The translations under genes were made by a program, and so were the position numbers. Source: an uncultured Gammaproteobacteria bacterium (GTDB lineage Bacteria; Pseudomonadota; Gammaproteobacteria; PS1; Pseudothioglobaceae). Taken from it: a stretch of 42,558 nt of DNA. The stretch covers positions 1-42,558 of the forward strand of contig CABWZI010000013.1 of assembly GCA_902509905.1 (NCBI GenBank), given 5' to 3'. Every line of letters begins with the position of its first letter. Within the stretch, counting starts at the first letter, position 1. Positions 35,799-42,558 of the stretch are shown here, piece by piece. The notes beneath the pieces were generated by a model that did not search any database, had not been told where the DNA came from, and saw nothing but the letters and a program-made list of their open reading frames with translations.

Positions 35799-36491
35799 CA
35801 GAGACAAAACATCATCGAAAAATTCAAAGCTTTGTAAAGCGCTCTGGAAGACTTTCGAAAGGGCAATCACTAGGACTCAATGAGCTATGGAGTGATTACG
35901 GGATTAACATAGCTAGTTCAACGCTGGACTTTGAAGAAATCTTTTCGAATCATAATGATGTTACCCTTGAGGTGGGTTTTGGGAATGGTGACAGCCTTCT
36001 TGAGATGGCCATAGAACAGCCTTACCAAAACTTTTTAGGTATTGAGGTTTATGAGGCTGGCGTTGGGAGACTGGTCAACGAGGCGAGCAAGAAGAGTATC
36101 AGTAACCTCAGGGTTATCAAGGAGGATGCGGTAGAAGTCCTTGAAAATAATATACCTAACAAAAGCATTTCCAATTTCCAACTATTTTTTCCTGATCCTT
36201 GGCACAAAAAGAGGCACCATAAGCGTAGAATTGTTCAAAAGAGTTTTTTTAGATCTGCTATCCAGAAAACTAAAAGATAGCGGAATGGTTCACATCGCTA
36301 CCGACTGGGAGGACTATGCGGAGCACATAATGGATACACTTGAATCTCACCCGCACTTTAAAAATCGCTCTGGAGACCATATGTACTCTGAAAGGCCTGA
36401 ATATAGGCCGCTTACAAAATTTGAAAATAGAGGTCAAAAATTGGGTCACGGAGTTTGGGATATTATCTTTACAAAAACAAAGGGAGGTTAA
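35795..36491 (+). CDS. trmB: tRNA (guanine-N7)-methyltransferase, broken by a +1 frameshift
   Basis: SAM-dependent m7G46 methylation of tRNA. Two frames together make one TrmB. The first (35795 to about 36250) has VTLEVGFGNGDSLLEMA for SAM and FFPDPWHKKRHHKRRIVQ. The second, one base later, continues FLDLLSRKLKDSGMVHIATDWEDYAEH and RPLTKFENRGQKLGHGVWD to 36491. The break is at the seven-T run 36244-36250; with six Ts the reading is continuous (VQKSFLDLLSRK). Left uncorrected, the first frame stops at 36280 and loses the C-terminal third. A sequencing error is more likely than a pseudogene, since the rest is undamaged. xthA overlaps it and fxsA follows at once. Confidence 0.93.
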
Positions 36492-36944
36492 ATGTTATTT
36501 CCTATATTTGTAGTAATCACTCTTGCTGAAATCTACGTACTGGTCAGTGTCGGTCAAGCGATTGGCGGACTATCGACAGTACTCCTCGTCATTATTACTG
36601 CATTTATTGGATCAAGCCTTCTGAGGCAGCAGGGCTGGTCTACTATGGCAAAAGCGCAACAAAGCATGGCAGAGGGAAGAACCCCAGCGATGGAAATGCT
36701 AGAGGGGGTTGTAATTCTGGTTTCTGGAATCCTGTTGCTCACGCCTGGCTTTTTGACAGACGGTCTCGGACTTCTTGGACTGATGCCATGGAGCAGGCAT
36801 TACTTTATCAATCACTTCCTCGAAAAGAATGCAGAGAGAGTCTTTAGGTCAAGAAATTCAGTATTTATTCATCGCTCAGATTCAACTGAAACAAAAAACA
36901 AAAAAGATGAAACTATTGAAGGTGAGTTTTGGGAAGACAAATAA
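36492..36944 (+). CDS. FxsA-family membrane protein
   Basis: A 150-aa inner-membrane protein of the FxsA/YtzA family: LFPIFVVITLAEIYVLVSVG, an amphipathic middle with LLRQQGWSTMAKAQQSMAEGRTP and a second hydrophobic part GVVILVSGILLLTPGFLTDGLGLLGL, then a charged cytosolic tail. In E. coli FxsA overproduction relieves F-exclusion of phage T7; the normal role is unknown. GGAGG overlaps the trmB end and directs its ATG. Confidence 0.9.
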   Translation: MLFPIFVVITLAEIYVLVSVGQAIGGLSTVLLVIITAFIGSSLLRQQGWSTMAKAQQSMAEGRTPAMEMLEGVVILVSGILLLTPGFLTDGLGLLGLMPWSRHYFINHFLEKNAERVFRSRNSVFIHRSDSTETKNKKDETIEGEFWEDK

Positions 36945-36977
36945 GCTTAATACCTTCAATAGAATCTAGTTCCTAGC

Positions 36978-38174
36978 ATGCAAGATAAAAACACTCTCAA
37001 CGATTGGCTCAATTGGCAAGAAGCCCTAATGGAAGAAACAATCGTTCTTGGCCTTGACCGTGTCCAAATCGTCTATGACAGACTATTTCCAAATGGAGCC
37101 CCTTACAGCGTAATTACGGTTGCTGGAACCAATGGCAAAGGCTCTACTGTCTCCTTTATTGATAGCATCTATCACCAATCTGAATTTAAGGTGGGTCGCT
37201 CTACCTCTCCTCACCTATTGAAATACAATGAGCGCTTCGCAATAGATGGGGTTGATGTTTCAGACGAAGTCATCATCAACGCGTTCGAACTCATTGAAAC
37301 AGAACGAAACGACGTTACCCTCACCTACTTTGAATTTTCAACGCTAGCAGCATTAATCATCTTTGCAGAGGCCAAGGTCGACCTTGCAATACTTGAGGTT
37401 GGCCTAGGAGGAAGACTCGACTCTGTCAACGTTGTCGATAGTGACGTCAGCGTAATCACTAATATTGCGATCGACCATACTGATTATCTTGGTGACACGC
37501 GTGAGGCCATTGGCAGGGAAAAGGCGGGCATTATGAGAACGTCTAGACCTTGCATTTGCGGGGACCAGAATCCACCAAAAAGCCTGCTGTCGTATGCCAA
37601 AGAAATCAAGACTCCAGTTACTTTCATTTCCGAAGGCTACCCGGGTGATATAGGGCTTGAAGGTGCTCATCAAAGACTCAATGCAGCAGTTGCAATCAAG
37701 GCCATTGAAAGCCTCATTGACAAGTTTCCAGTCTCAGACCAAATGATTACTGATGGCGTCAAGACAGCAACTATAAAAGCGCGCTTTGAAAGAAAAATGA
37801 TAGGGGATAAGCTCATTATTCTTGATGTAGCTCACAACCCAGCTGCGGTAAAAACACTAGTTGATACATTAGCAGAGTCCCAAATGAAAACAGTCGCTAT
37901 TTTTTCTGCACTAATCGATAAGGATATTATTGATATGGTCAACCTGGCCTCAGAGTCAATCCAGCACTGGTATCTGGTTCCCTTGTCGTCAGAGAGAGCG
38001 ATTGAATCAAGAGAGCTTAAAAATAAATTTTCCAACCCAAACTTAACATCAATTTGCGATGATATGAACAACGCTATAAAGCAGTCATTAGCACTTAAAG
38101 ACATCGAGAGAGTAGTGATTTTTGGCTCTTTTTATACGATTGCTGATGCAACCCTTATTATTGATCAAATCTAA
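36978..38174 (+). CDS. folC: Bifunctional dihydrofolate / folylpolyglutamate synthase
   Basis: Adds glutamate to dihydropteroate and then to folates. The 398-aa Mur-ligase-type protein has the P-loop VAGTNGKGSTVSFI, the Ω-loop region STSPHLLKYNERFAIDG, LAILEVGLGGRLDSVN and IDHTDYLGDTREAIGREKAGI. It heads the folC-cvpA-purF-metZ block known from pseudomonads, here without dedD. Confidence 0.95.
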   Translation: MQDKNTLNDWLNWQEALMEETIVLGLDRVQIVYDRLFPNGAPYSVITVAGTNGKGSTVSFIDSIYHQSEFKVGRSTSPHLLKYNERFAIDGVDVSDEVIINAFELIETERNDVTLTYFEFSTLAALIIFAEAKVDLAILEVGLGGRLDSVNVVDSDVSVITNIAIDHTDYLGDTREAIGREKAGIMRTSRPCICGDQNPPKSLLSYAKEIKTPVTFISEGYPGDIGLEGAHQRLNAAVAIKAIESLIDKFPVSDQMITDGVKTATIKARFERKMIGDKLIILDVAHNPAAVKTLVDTLAESQMKTVAIFSALIDKDIIDMVNLASESIQHWYLVPLSSERAIESRELKNKFSNPNLTSICDDMNNAIKQSLALKDIERVVIFGSFYTIADATLIIDQI

Positions 38175-38249
38175 TTTCTATAAGAGTGGGTAGATAACTA
38201 CAAAGCCCTTGAAACTATTGTAAAATTGAATCTATCTATCAGGGAGCTC

Positions 38250-39146
38250 ATGAGCAATTTTTTTAACAACGTTTGGAGTGCTATCAGTTTACTGGCTTGG
38301 TCAGATTGGGTTACCCTTATAATTCTCATCGTATTTGTTGTTAGGGGCTTTGTTCAGGGCCTTGCGAAAGAGGTCATCAGCTTTATTTTTGTTATTTTTG
38401 CAATAGTCATAGCCTGGCTGTATTACGAAACCTTCGCGAAAACTTTTTTAAACTCATGGATTAGCTCAGACAATCAGTCGATTTATGCTCTATCATTTGG
38501 TGGAATATTTCTGAGTATTTGGTTGGTTAAAAAAGGCTTGTATAGAATCGCGAGTGCCTCATCAAGCAATCAAAACCCAAATGAACTCAACCGCCCATTT
38601 GCAAATATTGTTATCAGCCTCTTAATAGCTACCATCAGCTTTAACTATTTAGGCATGATTTCAGATCTCAATACATTTGATTCATTAATAGCAAATGAAT
38701 CGCTTAGAAATTTTGTCTCATTTATAGTGCTCTTTGCAATAATGACGCTTGCTCTTCTAGCGCTATCAAAGATTCTTAATATTAAGATTGATACAGAAAA
38801 TCCTTCATTAATGGCGCCTGCTTATGAGGGTATATTAAGAGCTCTGAGTACTTTAGATGTTCTCATCAATGCAAGAAATATTGTTGGACTTAAGAATAAA
38901 TTTTTTGGCGCAATATTAGGTCTATTCAAAGGAGGTACGTTCGTCTTAATTGCCGTTCTTATTCTTCAAAGCATGTCTTGGGTTACTCAAAATCATGCCT
39001 GGGTAGAAACTACTGGCGCACTAAGAACATTTCAGGACTGGTCTGTTGACATCAAGCCAGTCTTGTCAAAACACCTGCTATTTGTCGAATTGGAGCCAGG
39101 TGATGTTGTTGTAGAGTTTATAGAAAGCGAAATTTTAAAGGAATAA
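38250..39146 (+). CDS. cvpA: CvpA-family membrane protein, enlarged
   Basis: Inner-membrane protein of the colicin V production family, whose role is obscure. The start is ATG 38250 with GGGAG upstream; a TTG eight codons earlier is less likely. About 298 aa versus ~160 in E. coli. Family features are present at the N-terminus (SDWVTLIILIVFVVRGFVQGLAKE) and near the end (FFGAILGLFKGGTFVLIAVLILQ). Between them lie about 130 extra residues with two more hydrophobic segments (FANIVISLLIATISF and FVSFIVLFAIMTLALLALS). Three bases separate it from purF, the conserved neighbour. Confidence 0.85.
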   Translation: MSNFFNNVWSAISLLAWSDWVTLIILIVFVVRGFVQGLAKEVISFIFVIFAIVIAWLYYETFAKTFLNSWISSDNQSIYALSFGGIFLSIWLVKKGLYRIASASSSNQNPNELNRPFANIVISLLIATISFNYLGMISDLNTFDSLIANESLRNFVSFIVLFAIMTLALLALSKILNIKIDTENPSLMAPAYEGILRALSTLDVLINARNIVGLKNKFFGAILGLFKGGTFVLIAVLILQSMSWVTQNHAWVETTGALRTFQDWSVDIKPVLSKHLLFVELEPGDVVVEFIESEILKE

Positions 39147-39149
39147 AAT

Positions 39150-40668
39150 ATGTGCGGAATTATTGGAATCCTCTCAACAACTAAAAAAGATGTAGGTCTA
39201 TACATTTATGATGCACTTACAATTATTCAGCATCGTGGACAAGATGCCGCAGGTATTACAACTGCTAGCAAAGGTCGATTCTACATGCGAAAGGGCAATG
39301 GCCTAGTACGAAACGTATTTAGAACCAAGCATATGGAAAAACTCATAGGTGATATGGGTATCGGCCACATTCGCTATCCGACTGCAGGAAGCTCTTCTGA
39401 AGCTGAAGCTCAGCCCTTTTACGTTAACTCGCCATACGGTATTGCGTTTGCGCATAACGGAAACCTGACCAATGCGAGCGCTTTGGCTCAAGAAATCTTT
39501 GAGCAGGACCTGAGGCATATCAATACTAACTCAGATTCTGAAATACTGCTTAATATTTTGGCTAGTGAGATTGCTGAAGAGCAGAAGCATAGAATTAATG
39601 AGAATGATATTTTTAAAGCTGTAACAAAACTTCATCTAAGGGTCAAAGGGGCTTATGCCGCCATTGGAATGATTCCAGGTTTTGGAGTATTTGGCTTTAG
39701 AGATCCTAACGGCATACGCCCACTGATACTTGGAGAAAGGACAACCAGTGAGGGAACTAAATATATGCTGACCTCAGAAAGCGTTGCTTTGACAGCTCTC
39801 GGATATAAAATTACACGGGATATAGCCCCTGGTGAAGCGGTTGTCATAGACCGCAATGGTCAGGTACACTCTCAACAGTGCTCCGAAAACTCGAGGCTTT
39901 CTCCTTGCATTTTTGAGTTTGTTTATTTTGCCAGGCCTGACTCAATTATCGATAACATCTCGGTCTATAAGTCCCGCCTTAGGATGGGTGAGAAGCTTGC
40001 AGAAAAAATAAAGTCGGAGTGGTCTGACGAAAAGATAGATGTGGTGATACCCATCCCAGACACTTCAAGAACTGCAGCGCTTCAACTGGCCAATGAATTG
40101 GACGTAAAGTATAGAGAAGGGTTCATTAAGAATCGTTACATAGCCAGAACGTTCATCATGCCAGGGCAAAAAACAAAGAAAGAAATCGGTACGTCAAAAA
40201 TTAAGTGCTATCGATCTTGAATTTAAAGACAAGAATGTGCTTCTTGTCGATGACTCTATAGTAAGAGGCACAACCAGCAAAGAAATTGTCCAGATGGCAA
40301 GGTCAGCGGGTGCAAAAAAAGTTTATTTCGCATCTGCAGCTCCTCCAGTTCGGTACCCTAACGTGTACGGCATTGATATGGCAAGCAAAAACGAGTTCAT
40401 TGCTCATGATAAATCAACAGATGAAGTTTGTCAGGCAATTGGGTCTGATAAGCTCATTTACCAAAACCTTGATGACTTAATTTGGTCAGTCAAGCAAGGC
40501 AATCCGAGAATTACTGCTTTTGATTGCTCATGCTTCGATGGAAATTATCTCACTAATGACATTGATAAACCATACCTTGATAATCTTGCTGCAAACAGAT
40601 CGGACAAAGCAAAAGAGAGTGATATTACTAACGAAAGCTCCGAATTAATCTACAATGATGCGGACTAA
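39150..40668 (+). CDS. purF: Amidophosphoribosyltransferase, broken by a +1 frameshift
   Basis: First committed step of purine synthesis: PRPP plus glutamine to phosphoribosylamine. The N-terminal glutaminase has the nucleophile Cys right after Met (MCGIIGIL). The PRPP domain is split. Frame one ends at 40220 after [16 protein letters not shown]; the next frame carries [19 protein letters not shown], then [14 protein letters not shown] and [17 protein letters not shown], to 40668. Removing one A from the six-A run at about 40169-40174 restores [15 protein letters not shown], which matches the family. One of two such +1 events within 4 kb, so probably a sequence error. metZ follows after 11 bases. 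Confidence 0.94.
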
Positions 40669-40679
40669 CAATCAAAATC

Positions 40680-41834
40680 ATGAAAGATAACGGTTTCAAA
40701 ACAAAGTCAGTGCGCGAAGGACAAAAGCCCTCAAACGAGCAAGAGCACTCGGCTGCGATTTTTTTGACGTCGAGCTTCCGTTTTGATAGTGCTGAGCAGG
40801 CTGCTGAGCGCTTTGATAGCAACCAAGGCAATGTCTACTCTAGGTTTACCAACCCAACCGTTGAATCATTTCAGAACAAACTGGCAGCACTTGAGGGTGC
40901 TGAAAAATGTCAGGCGACAGCCAGCGGCATGTCGGCCATCTTTGCAACCATTATGACCATACTTAAGCCGGGCGAGCACATGGTTGCCTCTCGATGTATG
41001 TTCGGAACAACCATTGTTCTTTTACATAGTATTATTGAAAAATTTGGCATTCAAGTTACCTTTGTCGATTTGCCAGATCTTGATGGATGGCAGAAAAGTA
41101 TTCAAAAGAATACAAAATTATTTCTTTTAGAGACTCCCTCCAATCCTTTGGGTGAAGTTGTAGATATAGAAAAACTATCTGCAATTTCAAAGAAAAATGA
41201 AATTGTTCTTGCGGTAGATAACTGCGTAATGTCTCCTGCACTTCAAAGGCCATTATCACTTGGCGCTGATCTTGTGATTCACTCAGCTACAAAATACATT
41301 GATGGTCAAGGGAGATGCCTTGCTGGAGCGGTTGCTGGTAAAGCGTCAATTGTTGATGCAATTAGTTCGTTTACACGAAGCACTGGGCCCACACTCAGCG
41401 CTTTCAATGCCTGGGTTGTCCTCAAGGGTCTTGAAACTCTGAGCCTCAGAATGAAGGCACATAGCGAGAGCGCTCTTAAACTCGCAATTTGGCTTGAAAC
41501 TCAAGCATTTGTTGATCAGGTTTACTATCTAGGGCTTGAAAATCACCCACATCATGAAATTGCTAAAAAGCAACAAGCTGGCTTTGGAGGTATAGTTTCG
41601 TTCAAAGTAAAAGGTGGAAGAAAAGAGGCATTCAAACTCATCAATAATACGAGAATGATTTCAATTACTGCGAACTTGGGTGACGCTAAAACAACGATTA
41701 CTCACCCATCAACTACAACGCATGTAAGGCTGACAAATGAAGAAAAAGAGCAAACACATATTTCAGAAAGCTTGATTCGCATCTCTGTCGGACTTGAAAA
41801 TATTGAAGATATCATTGATGACATTAGGCCTTAA
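40680..41834 (+). CDS. metZ: O-succinylhomoserine sulfhydrylase
   Basis: PLP enzyme making homocysteine directly from O-succinylhomoserine and sulfide. The 384-aa Cys/Met-metabolism family protein has the PLP Lys K205 in VIHSATKYIDGQGR, SGMSAIFATIMTIL and VYSRFTNPTVESF. Placement directly after purF is the conserved metZ location in pseudomonads and favours MetZ over MetB or MetY. Direct sulfhydrylation fits an organism with ready sulfide. Confidence 0.92.
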   Translation: MKDNGFKTKSVREGQKPSNEQEHSAAIFLTSSFRFDSAEQAAERFDSNQGNVYSRFTNPTVESFQNKLAALEGAEKCQATASGMSAIFATIMTILKPGEHMVASRCMFGTTIVLLHSIIEKFGIQVTFVDLPDLDGWQKSIQKNTKLFLLETPSNPLGEVVDIEKLSAISKKNEIVLAVDNCVMSPALQRPLSLGADLVIHSATKYIDGQGRCLAGAVAGKASIVDAISSFTRSTGPTLSAFNAWVVLKGLETLSLRMKAHSESALKLAIWLETQAFVDQVYYLGLENHPHHEIAKKQQAGFGGIVSFKVKGGRKEAFKLINNTRMISITANLGDAKTTITHPSTTTHVRLTNEEKEQTHISESLIRISVGLENIEDIIDDIRP

Positions 41835-41835
41835 G

Positions 41836-41856
41836 TTGAATTACTCCTCAATTCAA
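41836..41856 (+). promoter_or_regulatory. Inverted repeat between metZ and fabA
   Basis: TTGAATT (41836-41842) and AATTCAA (41850-41856) form a perfect 7-bp dyad with a 7-base spacer, just after the metZ stop and 40 bases before fabA. It may be an operator for the fabA promoter or a weak terminator. It lacks a U-run. Confidence 0.35.
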
Positions 41857-41896
41857 CTATGTTAAAATTTATCCATCAAAAGATTTGACAGGACTT

Positions 41897-42439
41897 ATGA
41901 AGCAAAACAGCTACTCTTATGAAGATTTAATCCAATGTGGAAAGGGTGAACTGTTTGGTCCTGGTAATGCTCAACTGCCTCAGCCACCGATGCTGATGTT
42001 TGATCGTATAACAAATATCAGTGAGAATGGTGGTGACTATGGCAAAGGTGGGATGACTGCTGAGCTCGATATAAATAAAGATTTATGGTTTTTTGATTGC
42101 CACTTTAATGAGGACCCGGTTATGCCTGGATGCTTAGGTGTGGATGCTATGTGGCAGTTAGTCGGTTTTTATCTTGGCTGGCTAGGTGGCCCTGGAAGGG
42201 GTCGTGCGCTTGGTTCAGGCCAAGTCAAGTTCACAGGACAAGTTCTCCCAACAAGCAAAAAAGTTACATACAACGTAAGCCTTTCGAGAGTTATTGCGCG
42301 AAAACTTTATATGGGAATTGCCGATGCTACTATGGAGGTTGATGGCAAAACTATCTATGAGGCAACAAACCTTAAGGTTGGATTGTTTACTGATACCTCA
42401 GCATTCCGGTGGCTTCAATGTCAAGGTTTTCAATATTAA
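41897..42439 (+). CDS. fabA: 3-hydroxydecanoyl-ACP dehydratase/isomerase, 3' end altered
   Basis: Introduces the double bond for unsaturated fatty acids. The start is ATG 41897 with AGGA upstream. Catalytic His (H69) and Asp (D83) sit in [21 protein letters not shown]. FabA normally ends ...KVGLFxDTSAF; here DTSAF is residue 166-170 (42392-42406), and the frame runs on for ten more codons ([10 protein letters not shown]). Those ten codons are the antisense of a fabB fragment. The native stop is therefore missing because of the junction at about 42404-42407, and the true protein is probably 170 aa. Confidence 0.93.
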   Translation: MKQNSYSYEDLIQCGKGELFGPGNAQLPQPPMLMFDRITNISENGGDYGKGGMTAELDINKDLWFFDCHFNEDPVMPGCLGVDAMWQLVGFYLGWLGGPGRGRALGSGQVKFTGQVLPTSKKVTYNVSLSRVIARKLYMGIADATMEVDGKTIYEATNLKVGLFTDTSAFRWLQCQGFQY

Positions 42440-42558
42440 CAGATTCAGCAACAAAGTCATTTTGAAGCATTAAGAGTGAGTAGATTGACTCATTAACCCC
42501 TGCCGCTCCAAGAGCATGCCCAGACAAAGACTTAGTAGAACCTATGAGAGGTATATTA
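42387..42558 (-). pseudogene. fabB: fabB 3' fragment, inverted and truncated (probable chimera)
   Basis: The minus strand from the window end reads [20 protein letters not shown], then [20 protein letters not shown] and [10 protein letters not shown], unmistakably 3-oxoacyl-ACP synthase I near its C-terminus (with the GHALGAAG active-site His). At about 42405 homology stops and the frame ends soon after (MLRYQ, stop 42387-42389). The last ~35 residues, with the essential NSFGFGGTN motif, are missing. fabA and fabB normally lie in tandem on one strand; here fabB is inverted and joined directly to the last fabA codon. Confidence 0.85.

Noticed and set aside
36141-36491. Separate 116-aa protein gene
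   Set aside because: Its homology begins only after the seven-T run and continues TrmB; the first ~30 codons are an out-of-frame shadow.
40237-40668. Stand-alone phosphoribosyltransferase gene
   Set aside because: It is the C-terminal part of PurF displaced by one base.

Overview
This is a gene-dense, low-GC (by eye mid-to-upper 30s %), mostly housekeeping stretch of a gammaproteobacterial chromosome. Pointers to Gammaproteobacteria are dusB-fis-purH, 6S RNA just upstream of fau, folC-cvpA-purF-metZ, acnB, fabA and dgkA. Tiny intergenic gaps, abutting convergent stops, AmtB/PII, and enzymes for methylated amines and phosphonates suggest a streamlined planktonic marine lineage such as the SUP05/ARCTIC96BD-19 (Thioglobus-like) group. 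That placement is inference. No IS element, prophage or CRISPR array was seen, and no gene-free gap exceeds 300 bases.

Layout. 1-3.1 kb (+): end of def, then dusB, fis, purH. 3.1-7.6 kb (-): an operon of a dimethylglycine/sarcosine dehydrogenase-like flavoprotein, an M20D amidohydrolase and dimethylarginine dimethylaminohydrolase (DDAH), with a divergent PF13769-type small gene. 8-10.8 kb: an aspartokinase-like gene, marC/yhgN, 6S RNA and fau. 10.8-18.2 kb (-): ubiquinone hydroxylase, pmbA, corC, rnfH, hisA, tsaD, lptB, birA, dgkA. 18.3-26.2 kb: truA, a SulP transporter, rpsP (with a long Ala/Glu tail)-rimM, purB, acnB. 26.2-29.5 kb: rpmB-rpmG, tRNA-Ser(UGA), a HAD-like protein lacking catalytic aspartates, and glnK-amtB. 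29.5-34 kb: a CIA30 protein, a tandem aroQ pair, and a three-gene oxygenase cassette. 34-42.5 kb: nfeD, pyrE, xthA, trmB, fxsA, folC, cvpA, purF, metZ, fabA and an inverted fabB fragment.

The most interesting locus is 31.2-33.8 kb: a PhyH-family Fe(II)/2-oxoglutarate dioxygenase, a gamma-butyrobetaine-hydroxylase-like dioxygenase resembling TmpA, and an HD-domain oxygenase resembling TmpB/PhnZ with all six expected iron ligands and the Tyr/Glu pair. This architecture predicts oxidative cleavage of an aminoethylphosphonate, possibly N-trimethylated, giving phosphate plus glycine or glycine betaine. The dehydrogenase operon at 3-7.6 kb could take demethylated betaine further to glycine and one-carbon folate.

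Sequence-quality signals matter here. trmB and purF are each broken by one extra base best placed in a homopolymer. The fabA stop is replaced by a direct inverted junction into a truncated fabB at the window edge, which looks like an amplification or assembly chimera. Two genes (ubiH-like, tmpA-like) lack a canonical start codon at the position their protein N-termini demand.
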